Assembly: GCA_030044485.1 (NCBI GenBank)
Contig: JASHVQ010000188.1
Coordinates: forward strand, 1 to 8,954
Length of the DNA: 8,954 nt
Reading direction: 5' to 3'
DNA from: Methylovirgula sp.
Lineage (GTDB): Bacteria; Pseudomonadota; Alphaproteobacteria; Rhizobiales; Beijerinckiaceae
The position numbers were made by a program, and so were the translations under genes. The notes beneath the pieces are model-generated. The model ran no database searches. It was not told the origin of the DNA and was given only the letters and a program-made list of their open reading frames with translations. Numbering within the stretch: position 1 is the first letter of the stretch; each line of letters opens with the position of its first letter. Positions 6,512 to 8,954 of this stretch are shown one piece after another.

Positions 6512-8677
6512 ATGCCAGTACGGCGCCTCGCTTTTCGATCGGTAACGGCCTTCGCCGGCCTGGGGTTATGTTTTGCGATCATCGCCGGCGAACATTTGGC
6601 GCGGCCCAATTACGATCGCGCGGCGATCGCCCGCCTTGCGAGTTGGACGGATTCGGCGCTTTACGGCGCGGTCGTCGAAGTCGAAGGCTTTTTCGAAGCC
6701 GGACGTGCCCGCCTTGCCGCCGAGATTTTCCGGCCGAGCAATGCGCCGCCGATCGACCGGGCCGCGGCGCTCGGCCTCGACATCAGCGGACTGCGCGAGG
6801 CCCTGCCCTTCTACAAGGCAGGCGACCTCGTCAACGGCGACGCGCAGGCGGCCGCGGCCACGGACCCGATCGTGCGCACCACGCTCGAATGGGTGGCGCT
6901 GCGCAACGCACCCGACGTCGGCTACGCGCGTCTTCAAGCCTTCCTCGACGCCCATCCGCTCTGGCCGGCGCGCGAGGTGATTACCCACCGCATCGAGCAG
7001 GACTTGTACGAGACACACGCCGATCCGCAGCGCGTCGAAGCCTATTTCGCCCAAAGCGCGCCGCAGACCGCCCTGGGGAAACTGGCGCTTGCGCGCGCTC
7101 TATTGAGCGACGGCAAGACGGATGAAGCGCAAGATCTCATCCGCAGCGTGTGGCGCAACGCCGATCTCGCCGGCGGCATCGATATGAGCGTCAAGAGCGA
7201 ATTCGGCAAATATCTCACCGCCGCCGACCATCAGGCGCGCGCCGACCGACTGCTTTACGAAGAGGAGAATGAGGCCGGATTGCGCGCCGCATTCTTCGCC
7301 GGCCCCGCGGTTGTGAAGCTCGCCAAGCTGCGCGCTGCGGTCAATGCCGAAGCGGCGAACGACAAGATGTTCGCGAGCGTCCCCGCGGCCATGCGCGGCG
7401 ATCCGGGCTATCTCTTTGCCAAGATCCAGAAGCTGATGCGCAGCGACAAGGACGAAAAGATCAAGGAAGCCGCAAATTTGATGCTCGGTGCGCCGCGCGA
7501 TCCGGCGCGTATCGGGGATGGCGACGCCTGGTGGGTCGCGCGCCGCGCGCTGGCTCGCAAGCTCCTCGATCTCGGCGATCCTGGCGCTGCCTACAAGATC
7601 TGCGACGCCGCCACGCCGGAGAGCAACGAAGCAAAGATCGACGCCCAGTTCCATGCGGGCTGGATCGCGCTGCGTTTTCTGCACGATCCGGTCCGCGCCG
7701 CCGCACATTTCGACGCGGCCGCGGAGATCGCGCAGACGCCGATCTCGATTGCCCGCATCGCCTATTGGCAGGGGCGCGCCGCCGAAGCCTCGCAGGCCGA
7801 GAACGCAACGGCGCGCGCCAGGACCTATTACCAAAGGGCTGCCGCGAACGAGGCGACCTATTACGGCCAACTGGCGCGACAAAAGCTCGGACTTGAAACA
7901 ATCACCTTCCGCAGCATTGCCGCGGCGGCGGCCGGCAAGAGGCGCGACGAGTCCGTGCGCGTGGTCGAACTGCTCTACGCGCTCGGCGAAAACGACTTGG
8001 CGCTCGGCTTGGCGCTCGAGGCGGCGCAGCATCTTCAAAGCCCGTCGCAGGCCGCGGCGCTTGCCAACGTGGTCGCCGCGCAGCACGATGCGCACGCCTC
8101 GCTGGTGGTCGGCAAGATCCTCGGTCAGCGGCAAATGGCCGAGGACGCCCTCGCCTTCCCGACTTATGGCGTTCCGGATTTCGTTCCGCTCGGCAATTCG
8201 GCCTCGCCCGCGACCGTCTATGCGATCGCCCGCCAAGAGAGCGAGTTCGATCCGCGTGCCATTTCCTCGGCCGGGGCGAAGGGCCTCATGCAGATGATCG
8301 ATTCGACGGCCAAGGAAACGGCCAAGCAGGAGGGCGTCGACTTCGACGCGGCGCGTTTGACGAGCGATGCTGCCTTCAACGCCGAACTCGGCGCCGCGTT
8401 TCTCGGCCAATTGTTCATCGATGAGGGCGGCTCGCCGATTCTCGCCTTCGCCGCCTACAACGCCGGCGGCGGACACGTGAAGGAATGGATCGACGCTTAC
8501 GGCGACCCGCGCAAGCCCGGAGTCGATCCGGTCGATTGGGTCGAACGCATCCCCTTCGAAGAAACGCGCAACTATGTCCAAAGGGTCATGGAGAATTGGA
8601 CCATGTACCAGGCGAGCTTCGGACAGGCCAAGACAGCGGCAACGGAAAGCGCGGTCCGCACCGCCGCAAAACTATGA
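6512..8677 (+). CDS. Soluble lytic murein transglycosylase (Slt70-like, GH23)
   Basis: The enzyme should cleave the MurNAc-GlcNAc bond of peptidoglycan, forming 1,6-anhydro-MurNAc, in the periplasm. The product has 721 residues. Residues 1-26 (MPVRRLAF, then a hydrophobic stretch ending AIIAG) form an export signal; C20 is in LGLC, not a valid lipobox, so it is probably not a lipoprotein. Residues about 30-550 are alanine-rich helical repeats like the Slt70 superhelical ring. The SLT catalytic domain spans about 555-690: ARQESEF with catalytic E576 (equivalent to E478 of E. coli Slt70), GLMQM at 591-595, and AAYNAGGGHV with Y649 and N650. The ATG at 6512 has GGGA six nt upstream and fits the signal peptide. 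A short tail follows the domain. The gene ends in a 6-bp tail-to-tail overlap with the receiver-domain gene. Confidence 0.93.
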   Translation: MPVRRLAFRSVTAFAGLGLCFAIIAGEHLARPNYDRAAIARLASWTDSALYGAVVEVEGFFEAGRARLAAEIFRPSNAPPIDRAAALGLDISGLREALPFYKAGDLVNGDAQAAAATDPIVRTTLEWVALRNAPDVGYARLQAFLDAHPLWPAREVITHRIEQDLYETHADPQRVEAYFAQSAPQTALGKLALARALLSDGKTDEAQDLIRSVWRNADLAGGIDMSVKSEFGKYLTAADHQARADRLLYEEENEAGLRAAFFAGPAVVKLAKLRAAVNAEAANDKMFASVPAAMRGDPGYLFAKIQKLMRSDKDEKIKEAANLMLGAPRDPARIGDGDAWWVARRALARKLLDLGDPGAAYKICDAATPESNEAKIDAQFHAGWIALRFLHDPVRAAAHFDAAAEIAQTPISIARIAYWQGRAAEASQAENATARARTYYQRAAANEATYYGQLARQKLGLETITFRSIAAAAAGKRRDESVRVVELLYALGENDLALGLALEAAQHLQSPSQAAALANVVAAQHDAHASLVVGKILGQRQMAEDALAFPTYGVPDFVPLGNSASPATVYAIARQESEFDPRAISSAGAKGLMQMIDSTAKETAKQEGVDFDAARLTSDAAFNAELGAAFLGQLFIDEGGSPILAFAAYNAGGGHVKEWIDAYGDPRKPGVDPVDWVERIPFEETRNYVQRVMENWTMYQASFGQAKTAATESAVRTAAKL

Positions 8678-8954
8678 GGCAGCGCAGGCCAGCCGAGACT
8701 CGAGTTGGGCGAGCAACACGTTGAGCAGCCGACCGGCGGTGAAAGGCTTGCCGAGAAATTGCGCCGCCCGGGGCAACGATATTGCCGCCCTGCAGCCTGC
8801 CGATATCACGATGACGCCGATCTCCGGCCAGAGGTCGCCAACCCGCCGGGCGAGGTCGATCCCGTCGAGTTCGCCGGGCATGTCAATGTCGGTGATAATG
8901 GCGTCGATCGGATGATCGGCAAGGGCATGCAAGCCGTCGGCAGCGCAGCTCGCC
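8672..8954 (-). CDS. Response-regulator receiver domain protein, 5' end missing
   Basis: The visible 93 residues are the C-terminal three quarters of a CheY-like receiver. DAIITDIDMPG contains the phospho-accepting aspartate (D22 of the fragment), VIVISAG the switch serine (S51) and FLGKPF the conserved lysine and proline (K69, P70). All signalling residues are therefore present. The protein ends about 10 residues after the expected last helix, so no DNA-binding or enzymatic domain follows. It is either a stand-alone receiver or the C-terminal receiver of a hybrid histidine kinase, and the start lies beyond the window. The reading frame is open to the window end, so the internal TTG at 8932 is not the true start. 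The stop overlaps the transglycosylase stop by 6 bp on the opposite strand. Confidence 0.88.
   Translation of the reverse strand, partial: ASCAADGLHALADHPIDAIITDIDMPGELDGIDLARRVGDLWPEIGVIVISAGCRAAISLPRAAQFLGKPFTAGRLLNVLLAQLESRLACAAS

Noticed and set aside
6560..6589. Lipoprotein signal at C20 of the transglycosylase
   Set aside because: The residue before the cysteine is leucine (LGLC), which does not fit the lipobox rule requiring a small residue there.
7100..8581. A 493-codon minus-strand open frame opposite the transglycosylase gene
   Set aside because: It lies entirely inside a gene with clear GH23 motifs. The translation has biased composition and no family features.

Overview
The window is a GC-rich stretch of an alphaproteobacterial chromosome, probably from the Hyphomicrobiales (Rhizobiales). 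A Beijerinckiaceae or Methylocystaceae-type genome is a guess from protein wording and base composition, not a proven placement. The main support is the rpoZ - rsh - pdxJ order on one strand, with a divergent NYN-domain gene and a nearby dapA - smpB pair. From memory this arrangement is common in that order. No mobile element, CRISPR array, rRNA or tRNA is visible.

Layout. Positions 1-2825 (minus strand) hold rpoZ (RNA polymerase omega), rsh (bifunctional (p)ppGpp synthetase/hydrolase) and the first 29 codons of pdxJ (pyridoxine 5'-phosphate synthase), which runs off the left edge. rsh and pdxJ overlap by one base. A 327-bp divergent intergenic region (2826-3152) follows. Positions 3153-4477 (plus strand) carry an NYN/LabA-type putative RNase gene and a family 5 (UdgB-like) uracil-DNA glycosylase, coupled by a TTGA stop/start overlap. 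Positions 4458-6221 (minus strand) carry dapA, smpB and a small VOC/glyoxalase-fold gene, in that transcription order. The VOC gene overlaps the end of the glycosylase gene tail-to-tail. A second divergent intergenic region (6222-6511) separates dapA from a plus-strand soluble lytic transglycosylase gene (6512-8677). That gene meets, tail-to-tail, a minus-strand receiver-domain protein that runs off the right edge.

How the genes relate. Most are housekeeping: transcription and stringent response (rpoZ, rsh), vitamin B6 (pdxJ), ribosome rescue (smpB), lysine and cell-wall precursor synthesis (dapA), cell-wall turnover (lytic transglycosylase) and DNA repair (UDG). The NYN protein is the least understood gene. 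Its position next to rpoZ/rsh and near smpB suggests an RNA-metabolism role, but this is inference from neighbours only.

I do not see a convincing previously undescribed system. The points most worth a second look are the start of smpB (no in-frame ATG, but a good Shine-Dalgarno eight bases before a CTG), the stem-loop between rpoZ and rsh, a perfect 12-bp palindrome in the dapA leader, and the NYN-UDG coupling.
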